DNA of 64,000 nucleotides from VFZP01 sp043755595 (GCA_043755595.1 JAYUSQ010000059.1:43965-107964), one strand, 5' to 3'; shown: positions 55,002-62,925, numbered from the stretch's first letter. Notes: a model not told the origin generated them from the letters alone. A program made the numbers and translations.

Positions 55002-56540
55002 ATGTCCAGTCTTGCTCGCGCCGCCACGACCGTCGGTGCTGCGCTAATTTTATTGAATAGCGTTTCGCTCGCGCAGCGAGGTGGCCAGGATTGGACCACC
55101 ATCGGGAACGACGCGCAGCGCTCCAACTGGCTGCGCAACGACCCCAAGATCTCTCCCGAATCGATGGCCAAGCCAGGTTTCGAGATGCTCTGGAAGGTGA
55201 AGCTCAACAATGTTTCCCGCCAGATGAACGCCATCACGCAGCCGGCCCTGCTCGATTTCTACATCACGCACCGGGGCTTCCGCGCCTTGGGATTTGTTGG
55301 CGGCAGTTCCGATATCGTCACTGCCATCGATACGGATCTGTCGCGCGTCGAATGGGAAACCAAAATCGGCTCGGGCACGCCCGCCGCCGCCTCGACTGTG
55401 CAATGTCCAGGCGGCATGACCACCAGCGTCGCCCGCATCACGCCACTTCCCATGGCTCCTGCCGCGGCCTTCAGCCGTGGCCGCAGCAATCCGCCGAAAT
55501 CGGATGTGGGCGAACCCGGTGAGGGCGCAGTGACCCTGAAAGCTGTTCGGCCTCCGCCGCTTGGCGCCGCTCCAGGAGCCGCCGCGAACAACACCAAGGG
55601 CGGCCGCCGCGGCGCCACGCCAGCCGCTGGTCCCTTCACCCGCGGGCCGTCATATGTCTATGCGCTTTCCAGTGACGGCAAAATGCACCTCATGTACGTC
55701 ACCAACGGCGCAGAGCCCAAACCGGGCGTTCCCTTTCTGCCTGCCAATGCGCATGCTCGCGGATTGATGGTGTTCGACGGAATGGCGTACGTGGCTACGG
55801 TCAACGGCTGCGGCGGCGTGGAGAACGGCATCTGGGCGCTCGATCTCGAATCGGAGAAGGTGACGCAGTGGAAGTCGGCCAGCGGCAACGTGGTGGGCAC
55901 GGAAGGCTTCGCGGTGGGACCGGACGGCACGATCTTTGTGGCGGCGGGGAACGAATTGGTGGCGCTCGATTCTGAGACGCTCGCGCCAAAGGGGTCCTAC
56001 AAATCAGGCGGCGCGGCTTTCACTTCCTCGCCGCTGGTCTTCGATTTCAAAGGCAGGAACGCGATTGCCGCCACCACCGGCGATGGCAAACTTCACATCG
56101 TGGAAGCTGCCGGTATGGTCCTGCTCGGATCGGGCGACGCAGGCCACGGTAACTACGATGTCGGCGCGTTGACCAGTTGGCAGGAAGTCAACGGCGCTCG
56201 CTGGATCCTCGTGCCTTCAGCCACGAAAGTTGTTGCCTGGAAGGTGGCGGACAAGGGCGGCATGGCGGCGCTTGAGCCCGGTTGGACCTCCCGTGACTTA
56301 GTGCTGCCGATCGCGCCCGCCGTCGTGAATGGCGTCGTCTTCGCCGTGTCGTCTGGCAAGCGAGGAGTGCCTGCCGTGCTCTACGCCCTTGATGGGGCCT
56401 CCGGGAAAGCGCTCTGGAACAGCGGCAAATCCATCCTGTCGTTCGTCACTACCGGCAGCTTGTCGGCCGGCGGCAGCCGCGTCTATGTCAGCACTCACGA
56501 CGGCACGCAATACGCGTTCGGCGTTCCGATTGAACATTAG
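55002..56540 (+). CDS. Secreted PQQ-binding-like beta-propeller protein
   Basis: A 512-residue protein with a signal peptide (about 1-26), then WTTIGNDAQRSNWLRNDPKIS, the same opening style as the divergent gene (DGSDVVRSNWQRDEKI). Blades continue with YVYALSSDGKMHLMY, NGIWALDLESEKVTQW and LYALDGASGKALWNSG. A Pro/Ala/Gly-rich insert (about residues 145-205) is not part of the propeller. The ATG at 55002 has AAAGGAG nine bases before it. The cytochrome-HhH gene follows after 101 bases and may share a redox role. Confidence 0.8.
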   Translation: MSSLARAATTVGAALILLNSVSLAQRGGQDWTTIGNDAQRSNWLRNDPKISPESMAKPGFEMLWKVKLNNVSRQMNAITQPALLDFYITHRGFRALGFVGGSSDIVTAIDTDLSRVEWETKIGSGTPAAASTVQCPGGMTTSVARITPLPMAPAAAFSRGRSNPPKSDVGEPGEGAVTLKAVRPPPLGAAPGAAANNTKGGRRGATPAAGPFTRGPSYVYALSSDGKMHLMYVTNGAEPKPGVPFLPANAHARGLMVFDGMAYVATVNGCGGVENGIWALDLESEKVTQWKSASGNVVGTEGFAVGPDGTIFVAAGNELVALDSETLAPKGSYKSGGAAFTSSPLVFDFKGRNAIAATTGDGKLHIVEAAGMVLLGSGDAGHGNYDVGALTSWQEVNGARWILVPSATKVVAWKVADKGGMAALEPGWTSRDLVLPIAPAVVNGVVFAVSSGKRGVPAVLYALDGASGKALWNSGKSILSFVTTGSLSAGGSRVYVSTHDGTQYAFGVPIEH

Positions 56541-56553
56541 AGCTTTCTCGGTT

Positions 56554-56603
56554 CTGAGCCGCGCGCGTCAGCGAGCGGTAGCCCACGGTAAGTCTGAAAA
56601 CGC
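56554..56603 (+). repeat. Short dispersed intergenic element, copy 2
   Basis: Shares CTGAGCCG, GCGT(C/T)AGCGA, CGGT and TCTGAAAACGCT in order with 8090-8125, and lies the same 13-15 bases after a plus-strand stop codon. This copy is longer and includes TAGCCCACGGTAAG. Confidence 0.45.
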
Positions 56604-56628
56604 TTTAATTCACCCGCCCGCGCTTCGT

Positions 56629-56634
56629 TATTAT
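56629..56634 (+). promoter_or_regulatory. -10-like element of a probable leaderless promoter
   Basis: TATTAT is followed by seven bases and the first of two adjacent ATG codons (56642, 56645). Confidence 0.4.
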
Positions 56635-56641
56635 TGAAGTG

Positions 56642-57115
56642 ATGATGAGTGTGTCGCGTTTTTCAACCATCGCGCTCGCCCTGTCTTTATCCACCGCGAG
56701 CGCTTGGTCTCAAGTGCCTTTTCCCGATGGCCCCGGCCGTTCGGAGATGGAGAAGCTTTGCAAAAATTGCCATGAGCTGGCGCGTAGCGTATCCAAGCGG
56801 CAGGACCGCGATGGCTGGCTCGCGACCATGTCGAAGATGGCCGCCTTCGGCATGAAAGGCACTGAGGATGAGCATAAGGTCATCGTCGAATACCTGACGC
56901 AAAATTTCGGAGCGGACGCTCTGCCACTGATCAAAGTGAACGAAGCGTCGGCCATCCAGCTCGAAAGCGCGCTGGGACTGCGTCGTTCGCAGGCCGCGGC
57001 GCTGATCGCGCACCGCGAAAAGAACGGTAAGTTCAAGTCTCTGGCCGATCTCAAAAAAATCCCCGGGATCGAGGCCGCGAAGTTCGAGACGAAGAAAGAC
57101 CGCCTCGTTTTCTGA
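56642..57115 (+). CDS. Monohaem cytochrome c fused to a ComEA-type helix-hairpin-helix domain
   Basis: A 157-residue exported protein. A signal peptide (about 1-23) is followed by a small cytochrome domain with the haem motif CKNCH near residue 40 and a likely Met ligand in MKGT or the preceding MAAFGM. The last 60 residues form a double helix-hairpin-helix: INPLIK-like start, ALGLRRSQAAALIAHREKNG, LADLKKIPGIEAAKFETKKDRLVF, as in ComEA/type II secretion DNA-binding domains. The pairing of a haem with a DNA- or protein-binding HhH is unusual. It follows a PQQ-propeller gene, so it may take electrons from that protein. Confidence 0.8.
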   Translation: MMSVSRFSTIALALSLSTASAWSQVPFPDGPGRSEMEKLCKNCHELARSVSKRQDRDGWLATMSKMAAFGMKGTEDEHKVIVEYLTQNFGADALPLIKVNEASAIQLESALGLRRSQAAALIAHREKNGKFKSLADLKKIPGIEAAKFETKKDRLVF

Positions 57116-57344
57116 ACCGCAAGCTGTAATAAAGACGCGAGCCGTGCGACTATCTGCTCATGGATCGGGCAGAGACCGAGGCGGTGCTGCGGGTGTATCA
57201 TGCCCCCCTAGCTGCGGTCTTTCGTGCGAGAGTGGGTGGAGTAAGTTGCTCCAACAGTCAATATGGTTGTCCTGCGCAGGCGAAAATCGTCGCCGACACC
57301 GGTTCGTGAAGACGATTAAGATTAAAAGGGAGTGTCCATAAGGG

Positions 57345-58418
57345 ATGTCGGAAGCATATGACCAGGGACGGCGATTGCAGTTCCGCTTTTCACGGCCGGC
57401 CGATGCCAGACCTGCCGTCCCGGCGTCCGTTCTCATTCAAACGTTGGAGGGGGCGCAACGAGCGATCTGGCTGATCGCTTTGTCCAAGGAGCAAAAGGAC
57501 ATTAAGTGCCGCGCGCGCATTCCGGCCGAAATCGTGCAGCGTTACCAGTTGAAATGCGAAGTCCCTCAACCGGGGAGCTACCTCCTTCCCGCGTTCGTTG
57601 AATCGGTCCAACCTCAGTTGGCGACCATGGATGAAGTGAACAATGTGCTCGCCACGTTTGAGGGAGTCGCTGGTGCGCTGCAATCACAAAAACGGGATCT
57701 GGTGGCTAACTTTCTTCCGGACACCGCCATCCGAAAGCGCGTAGTGGATGCGTTTCAGCAGTTGGCCCCAAAGCCTGGAAGCGGCTGGAGACTTGACCTC
57801 TCGCGGAATGGTACGACCGTCCGCATGGATGACAACTGGCAACGTCTGGTCCGCAAAATGTACACCTCAACCGAGGCCGAGCCGGATCGCGAAACAGTCA
57901 CTGGCGAGTTGATCGAGATTAACTTTGCGGACCGCCAGATTACAATTCTGCCAATCGGATCGAACCGGCAGCTTAGGGTTACCTACCAGGACGCAATGGA
58001 AGACCTTCTCCTTGAGAACCGCAGGTCGGCGATTCAAATCACCGGCAGAGTTTCCCGCGACGAGAACGGTGAGATAAAGAACATGTTCGATCTGGAATCG
58101 ATTGGAGCCCTGGACCTTTCGCCACTGGAAGTAAACGAAGTGGAGCACGAGGGCCTGCGGTTGCGATTCAAAGAGGCCGTGCGGCTGCAACCTCACCTCA
58201 ACGATGACAATCCGCAATTTGTCAGCGTCGAAGACTCGAGTCTTGGGTTGGATGCCTTTGCGGGCACGGTTAGCGACCTGCTCGATGAAGTGGCCGAAGA
58301 TCTCGTCGTGGTCTGGAAGCACTACGCGATGGCGCCGGACGAAACCCTTTCCCCAAAAGCGCTGGAACTGAAGCACCGGCTACTCGCTGTCATGGAAGAG
58401 GTCCCGGTTGCCAGTTAG
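57345..58418 (+). CDS. Uncharacterised protein, first gene of a two-gene module
   Basis: A 357-residue soluble protein that I do not recognise. The N-terminal third starts with a beta strand and helices (VPASVLIQTLEGAQRAIWLIALSKEQKD). The middle shows VTGELIEINFADRQITILP and IQITGRVSRDENGEIKNMFDLESI, which could be a small barrel. The C-terminal part ends in a helix DLLDEVAEDLVVVWKHYA. No signal peptide or membrane segment. It overlaps the HicA-like gene by 11 bases, so the two are translated together and their products probably interact. An antitoxin or a sensor for the second gene is possible but only inferred. Ribosome site before the ATG is weak (AAGGG). Confidence 0.6.
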   Translation: MSEAYDQGRRLQFRFSRPADARPAVPASVLIQTLEGAQRAIWLIALSKEQKDIKCRARIPAEIVQRYQLKCEVPQPGSYLLPAFVESVQPQLATMDEVNNVLATFEGVAGALQSQKRDLVANFLPDTAIRKRVVDAFQQLAPKPGSGWRLDLSRNGTTVRMDDNWQRLVRKMYTSTEAEPDRETVTGELIEINFADRQITILPIGSNRQLRVTYQDAMEDLLLENRRSAIQITGRVSRDENGEIKNMFDLESIGALDLSPLEVNEVEHEGLRLRFKEAVRLQPHLNDDNPQFVSVEDSSLGLDAFAGTVSDLLDEVAEDLVVVWKHYAMAPDETLSPKALELKHRLLAVMEEVPVAS

Positions 58419-58815
58419 AGCAAAGCGGGATGTTGAAACCGCTCTCAAGAAAAAAGGATTCCAGCAAGACGATGGCGACCACCATTGGTTCTTTTTTTGG
58501 ACGGCGGATGGAAAGAAGACGACAGTTCGCACTAAGACAAGCCACGGCAGCACGAAGGATCTTGGGGACGGATTGCTCAAGGCAATGGCCAGGCAGGTCC
58601 GCGTCTCCAAAATCCAATTCCTCGAACTAGTCGATTGCCCACTGAGTCGAGAGCAATACCAGGAATTGCTTGAGAAGGGAGGGCATGGTTTGAGTCTGGC
58701 CGTTCCACTACGGTCCGCCGATTTGAGTGGAGGTTTCAGTAGCAGGCGCGTGTTCGGCCATCAGCGCGGCGAGGAGGCCATCGAAAAGCCGCGGCGTCTT
58801 CTCCCGGTAAAATGA
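58408..58815 (+). CDS. HicA-like small protein with an acquired C-terminal tail
   Basis: A 135-residue protein starting at a TTG (58408) with GAGG six bases upstream. Residues 5-95 fit a HicA/dsRNA-binding-like fold: RDVETALKKKGFQQDDGDHHWFFF, then GKKTTVRTKTSHG and KAMARQVRVSKIQFLELVDCPLSREQY. The His in the HHW/SHG region recalls HicA toxins. After about residue 97 the sequence becomes unrelated: codons from about 58736 run antisense through the remnant gene 58736-58957, so the last 30-40 residues look like accidental read-through gained when that DNA was joined here. Confidence 0.6.
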   Translation: MPVRAKRDVETALKKKGFQQDDGDHHWFFFWTADGKKTTVRTKTSHGSTKDLGDGLLKAMARQVRVSKIQFLELVDCPLSREQYQELLEKGGHGLSLAVPLRSADLSGGFSSRRVFGHQRGEEAIEKPRRLLPVK

Positions 58816-58957
58816 TATGGCTTCGGCTGGTGAGCGCGTGGGTGGTGCGATTTTGTGCGACGCGGGCTTTGCCTTCGAGCGTGCGCGGGCCGGTGGAGAG
58901 TTGCGCGTTACGGCGATTGGCTTCGAGGCGGCGATCAGACGATGTTGAGGTTGCCAT
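58736..58957 (-). pseudogene. Remnant of a Solibacter-type repeat-family protein (N-terminal half)
   Basis: The frame starts ATSTSSDRRLEANRRNAQLS, then TGPRTLEGKARVAQNRTTHALTSRSHIILPGEDAAAF, which I recall as the N-terminus of a multi-copy Acidobacteriota family. A TTTT tract (plus-strand AAAA 58784-58787) has one base too many; without it the frame continues FDGLLAALMAEHAPATET, as expected. Similarity then ends near 58736, where HicA-like coding sequence begins. The second half of the family is seen instead at 8144-8479. Confidence 0.55.
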
Positions 58958-59081
58958 GACGGCCTTATCGTCGCGCGTGAAATCTGGAATGAGTGCGATG
59001 AGGGCCGGCTGAAGCGGCGTAAGTTGTTTCGGAAGCGCGAGATTAGCGAGGGCGGATTTATTTTGGCGCCTTGTGAACGGG

Positions 59082-59870
59082 CTAACGATTGACGATGGGG
59101 CGCAACGGGCGTACGTGGATGTCACGATAGGCGACGGGACCGTGGTCGCCTTGGAGCATGATAGGACCGAGCGTCGATTCGGGCAGGTTCATGTGGGCGC
59201 GCGTGCCGCCTTCGAGTTCGACGTCTTTCTGAATGATCAGGCCGTTGTGGAGCACGCGAATGAACCTGGCGTTCTCAGTCTTTTTTCCGGCGGCGTCAAA
59301 ACGCGGGGCGCGGAACCAGATGTGGAAGCTTTGCCATTCGCCGGGGCGGCGGCTGGCGTTGCGCGACGGGGCCGAGCCGCCGACGCCTTGCTCATTGATC
59401 CAACGATGGTAGACGGCGCCGCAGTCGGAGGTTTTCATCCGTTCGGGGGAGCCGAAGCTGTCGAAGACTTGGATTTCGTAGAGGCCCTGGAGATAGACGC
59501 CGGAGTTGGAGCCTTTGGGGATGAGGAACTCCAGATAGAGTTCGATGTCGCCGAATTTTTCCTCGCTCACAAGGTTGGCTGTCCGGCCGGTTTGGCCGTT
59601 TAGGATCTTGGTGGCCGGCGCTGGAATACCCCGCAAACGCGTGGGCCCCAGTAGCCGCTCCCAGATCACCCCACGTGCGGTGAGCCAATCGCTGGGTTTG
59701 GCATCCTGGCCAGACCAGCCGGTTATATCCCTGCCGTCGAGCAGCGGACGCCAGCCTTCTTCAATAAGGAACGGTGCGTCGCCGTGATGTTCGCCGTCGT
59801 TCAAGCCGTCTGCGTTCAATGCGATAGCCGTGAGTATCGTGGCGCACAGTAGAATTCTAAGTCTCAGCAT
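59082..59870 (-). CDS. DUF1080 / 3-keto-disaccharide hydrolase-like secreted protein
   Basis: A 262-residue protein with a signal peptide (about 1-20). The DUF1080 sandwich is clear: GWRPLLDGRDITGWSG at the start, GDIELYLEFLIPKGSNSGVYLQGLYEIQVFDSFG in the centre, and GPIMLQGDHGPVAYRDIHVRPL at the end. Some members hydrolyse 3-keto-glycosides, others only bind sugars. It stands alone. TATACT ends nine bases before the ATG at 59870, and there is no Shine-Dalgarno. Confidence 0.87.
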   Translation of the reverse strand: MLRLRILLCATILTAIALNADGLNDGEHHGDAPFLIEEGWRPLLDGRDITGWSGQDAKPSDWLTARGVIWERLLGPTRLRGIPAPATKILNGQTGRTANLVSEEKFGDIELYLEFLIPKGSNSGVYLQGLYEIQVFDSFGSPERMKTSDCGAVYHRWINEQGVGGSAPSRNASRRPGEWQSFHIWFRAPRFDAAGKKTENARFIRVLHNGLIIQKDVELEGGTRAHMNLPESTLGPIMLQGDHGPVAYRDIHVRPLRPIVNR

Positions 59871-59879
59871 TGCAACAAC

Positions 59880-59885
59880 AGTATA
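59880..59885 (-). promoter_or_regulatory. -10-like element before the DUF1080 gene
   Basis: TATACT on the minus strand, nine bases, then ATG at 59870; the leader would be only one to three bases. Confidence 0.45.
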
Positions 59886-59984
59886 TCGGATATCTTTCGC
59901 GCGAGAAACAGGCAAGCCTATTTTTTTCATACGTATAGGGCCCGTGCTGTGGAAATCCGGTGGAGATCCTAAAACATAAATTAG

Positions 59985-59999
59985 CGAGTTTGTAACTCG
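59985..59999. promoter_or_regulatory. Perfect inverted repeat upstream of the ribonucleotide reductase gene
   Basis: CGAGTT and AACTCG flank TGT. It lies about 95 bases before the nrdJ start, in an AT-rich stretch, with a TTGACG (60025-60030) downstream that may be a -35. It could be an operator; no known consensus was matched. Confidence 0.35.
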
Positions 60000-60093
60000 T
60001 TAACACGGCATATAGATATAGTTCTTGACGCGGTACTACATATTGGGTCATGATGGCACCTGCACCCGCCCCCGAGCTAAGGAAAAAGTACTA

Positions 60094-62925
60094 ATGGGAC
60101 AGCTTACCGCCGATCTATCCGCCCACACCCGCGATCTCAGCGAAATGAAACGTTCCCTCGCCGTAGCGGAACGTGCCGGCATTCACTTCCCCCGCCACTT
60201 CACGGCGAGGATGGAAGCGGGCAAAACGCCCTACGACGAAATTCAATGGGAGACGCGCACGGCGTCCATTGGCAACGATAAAGGCAATACGATCTTCGAG
60301 CAGCGCGATTTGGAGGTCCCGACGGACTGGTCGCAAACGGCCACCAATATCGTAGCGAGCAAATATTTCCATGGCAAGATGGGGTCGCCTGACCGTGAGC
60401 GCAGCGTGGGGCAATTGGTTCACCGCGTGGTCGACACCGTGGCCGACTGGGGACGCGCGAGCCGGTATTTTAAGACGGCGGACGACGTAGAGAATTTCCG
60501 CAACGAATTGGCGCATTTGATGCTGACGCAGAAATGCTCGTTCAATTCGCCGGTGTGGTTTAACGTCGGGGTGCGGCATGAGTCGCGCGGGTATGGATGG
60601 TATTTCGACGAGGCGCAGCAGGCAGTGTTGAAGCTTGAGCGCACGACGGATCGGCCGCAATGCTCGGCGTGTTTTATTAACTCGGTTTCCGATTCGCTTG
60701 AGGCGATTCTGGAGTTGGCCAAGACCGAGGGCATGCTATTTAAGTTTGGGTCGGGGACCGGGACGAATTTGTCGGCGCTGCGCGAGGAAGATGCGATTTT
60801 GTCGGGCGGCGGGCGCGCGTCGGGGCCGTTGAGTTTCATGCGCGGTTTCGATGCGTTTGCGGGCGTGATTAAGTCGGGCGGCAAGACGCGGCGCGCGGCG
60901 AAGATGGTGATCCTGAATGCCGAGCATCCGGACGTCGAGAAGTTTATCTGGTGCAAGGCGAAGGAAGAGAAGAAGGCTCACACGCTGATCGGCGCGGGTT
61001 ATGATTCGTCGCTGGACGGCGACGCTTACTCTTCGGTGTTTTTCCAGAACGCGAATAACTCAGTGCGCGCGAGCGACGATTTCATGCAGGCGGTGGTGGA
61101 AGATCGCGATTGGTGGACGCGCTCGGTGAGCGGCAATCAACCGGTGAAGCGCTATCGCGCCCGCGACCTGATGCGCGAAATCGCCGATGCGACGTGGCAG
61201 TGCGGCGATCCGGGGATGCAGTTCGACACGACCATCAACCGTTGGCATACGTCGAAGAACACGGATCGAATTAACGCTTCGAATCCTTGCTCGGAATATA
61301 TGTTCCTGGACGATTCGGCGTGTAACCTGGCGAGCTTTAATCTGATGAAGTTCATGGGGCCAGACGGGCAGTTCAACATCGAAGCTTTCCGGCACGCTGT
61401 CGACATGATGATCATCGCGATGGAGATCATCGTCGAGAACGCGAGTTATCCGACCGATAAGATCGCGCGTAACTCACGCGACTTCCGTCCGCTAGGTTTG
61501 GGCTATGCGAACTTAGGCGCGTTGTTGATGTCGCAGGGCATCGCGTATGACTCGCATGAAGGGCGTAACTACGCTGCGGCGATTACGGCGATTATGTGCG
61601 GGCAGGCGTATCTGACGAGCGCGCGGATTGCGGAGGCTACGGGGCCGTTCCCGGGCTACGCAGTGAACGAGGCGCCGTTCCTGGAAGTGATTCGCATGCA
61701 TCGCGACGCGGTGCCTAATATGGACGCCCGCTCGGTGCCGCCGGCGATGATGGAAGCGTCACGCGAGGTATGGCACGATGCGTATGAAAAGGGCCGCGTG
61801 CATGGCTTCCGTAATGCGCAGACGACGGTGATCGCGCCGACTGGCACGATCGGCTTCATGATGGACTGCGACACGACTGGTATTGAGCCGGAACTGGCGC
61901 TGGTGAAGTACAAGAAGCTGGTGGGCGGCGGGATGATCAAGATCGTCAATACGATCGTGCCGCAAGCGCTGATCAAGTTGGGCTATTCGCCCGCGCAGGC
62001 CGAGGCGATCGTGCAGCATATCGATTCGTCGGGCACGATCGAAGGCGCACCGCATATTAAAGAGCAGCATCTGCCGGTGTTCGATTGCAGTTTCCGCGCC
62101 CAGAATGGCGTCCGCACGATTCACCACATGGGACATATCCGGATGATGGCCGCCGTGCAGCCGTTTATTTCGGGCGCGATTTCGAAGACGATCAACATGC
62201 CGAATGAGTGTACGGTGGAGCAAATTATGGATGCTTACACCGAGTCATGGCGGTTGGGGATCAAGGCTGTCGCGATTTACCGCGATGGGTCGAAGGGCGT
62301 GCAGCCGCTGAACACGGGTAAGGATAAAGAGAAGAAGGCGGTGGCGGTGGTGGCGCCGCAGATCGTGGAGAAGATCGTGTACCGGCCGGTGCGGCGGAAG
62401 CTGCCGGACGAGCGGGCTTCGATTACGCATAAGTTCTCGATCGCCGGGCATGAAGGTTATTTCACGGTGGGCATGTTCGAGGATGGGACGCCGGGCGAGC
62501 TGTTTATCACGATGGCGAAGGAAGGCTCGACCATTTCGGGCTTGATGGATAGCTTCGCGACGGCGATTAGTTATGGCTTGCAGTATGGCGTGCCGTTGCA
62601 ATTCTACGTGGATAAGTTCGCGCACGTGCGGTTTGAGCCGAGTGGGTATACGGGGAATAAGATCATCCCGTATGCGAAGTCGATCATGGATTATATCTTC
62701 CGGTGGATGGGCGTTAAGTTCATTAGTCCGGAGTATGGGATCACGGAGATCGATAGCTCAGGGACGCAGGTGTTGAAGCCGACCGAGCCGGAGGCGCAGC
62801 AGCGGTTGCAGTTTGCGCCGGTGGTGACGGACGCTCCGATTTGCTCGGAGTGCGGGAGCATGATGGTGGTGAACGGGTCTTGCTATAAGTGCGAGAATTG
62901 CGGCGGGACTAGCGGGTGTAGTTAG
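60094..62925 (+). CDS. nrdJ: Adenosylcobalamin-dependent (class II) ribonucleoside-diphosphate reductase
   Basis: A 943-residue enzyme from the ATG at 60094, which has AAGGA ten bases upstream (the open frame goes to 60025). It makes deoxyribonucleotides using B12 instead of an iron radical subunit. Catalytic marks include CSACFINSVSDS (first redox Cys), NPCSEYMFLDDSACNLASFN (active-site Cys and the class II SEYxFLDD/CNLAS pattern), APTGTIGFMMDCDTTGIEPE, and a C-terminal Cys-rich tail CSECGSMM...CYKCENCGGTSGC for re-reduction. Length and layout match the long NrdJ form. No cobalamin riboswitch was seen upstream. Confidence 0.95.
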   Translation: MGQLTADLSAHTRDLSEMKRSLAVAERAGIHFPRHFTARMEAGKTPYDEIQWETRTASIGNDKGNTIFEQRDLEVPTDWSQTATNIVASKYFHGKMGSPDRERSVGQLVHRVVDTVADWGRASRYFKTADDVENFRNELAHLMLTQKCSFNSPVWFNVGVRHESRGYGWYFDEAQQAVLKLERTTDRPQCSACFINSVSDSLEAILELAKTEGMLFKFGSGTGTNLSALREEDAILSGGGRASGPLSFMRGFDAFAGVIKSGGKTRRAAKMVILNAEHPDVEKFIWCKAKEEKKAHTLIGAGYDSSLDGDAYSSVFFQNANNSVRASDDFMQAVVEDRDWWTRSVSGNQPVKRYRARDLMREIADATWQCGDPGMQFDTTINRWHTSKNTDRINASNPCSEYMFLDDSACNLASFNLMKFMGPDGQFNIEAFRHAVDMMIIAMEIIVENASYPTDKIARNSRDFRPLGLGYANLGALLMSQGIAYDSHEGRNYAAAITAIMCGQAYLTSARIAEATGPFPGYAVNEAPFLEVIRMHRDAVPNMDARSVPPAMMEASREVWHDAYEKGRVHGFRNAQTTVIAPTGTIGFMMDCDTTGIEPELALVKYKKLVGGGMIKIVNTIVPQALIKLGYSPAQAEAIVQHIDSSGTIEGAPHIKEQHLPVFDCSFRAQNGVRTIHHMGHIRMMAAVQPFISGAISKTINMPNECTVEQIMDAYTESWRLGIKAVAIYRDGSKGVQPLNTGKDKEKKAVAVVAPQIVEKIVYRPVRRKLPDERASITHKFSIAGHEGYFTVGMFEDGTPGELFITMAKEGSTISGLMDSFATAISYGLQYGVPLQFYVDKFAHVRFEPSGYTGNKIIPYAKSIMDYIFRWMGVKFISPEYGITEIDSSGTQVLKPTEPEAQQRLQFAPVVTDAPICSECGSMMVVNGSCYKCENCGGTSGCS

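Noticed and set aside
57116..57344. Possible 49-codon plus-strand frame in the gap before the two-gene module (ATG at 57160)
   Set aside because: No ribosome site, no similarity I recognise, composition like non-coding sequence; the gap holds nothing else I can support.
59931..60093. Cobalamin riboswitch or NrdR boxes before nrdJ
   Set aside because: No B12-box-like core was found and the best 16-base matches to the NrdR consensus had too many mismatches.
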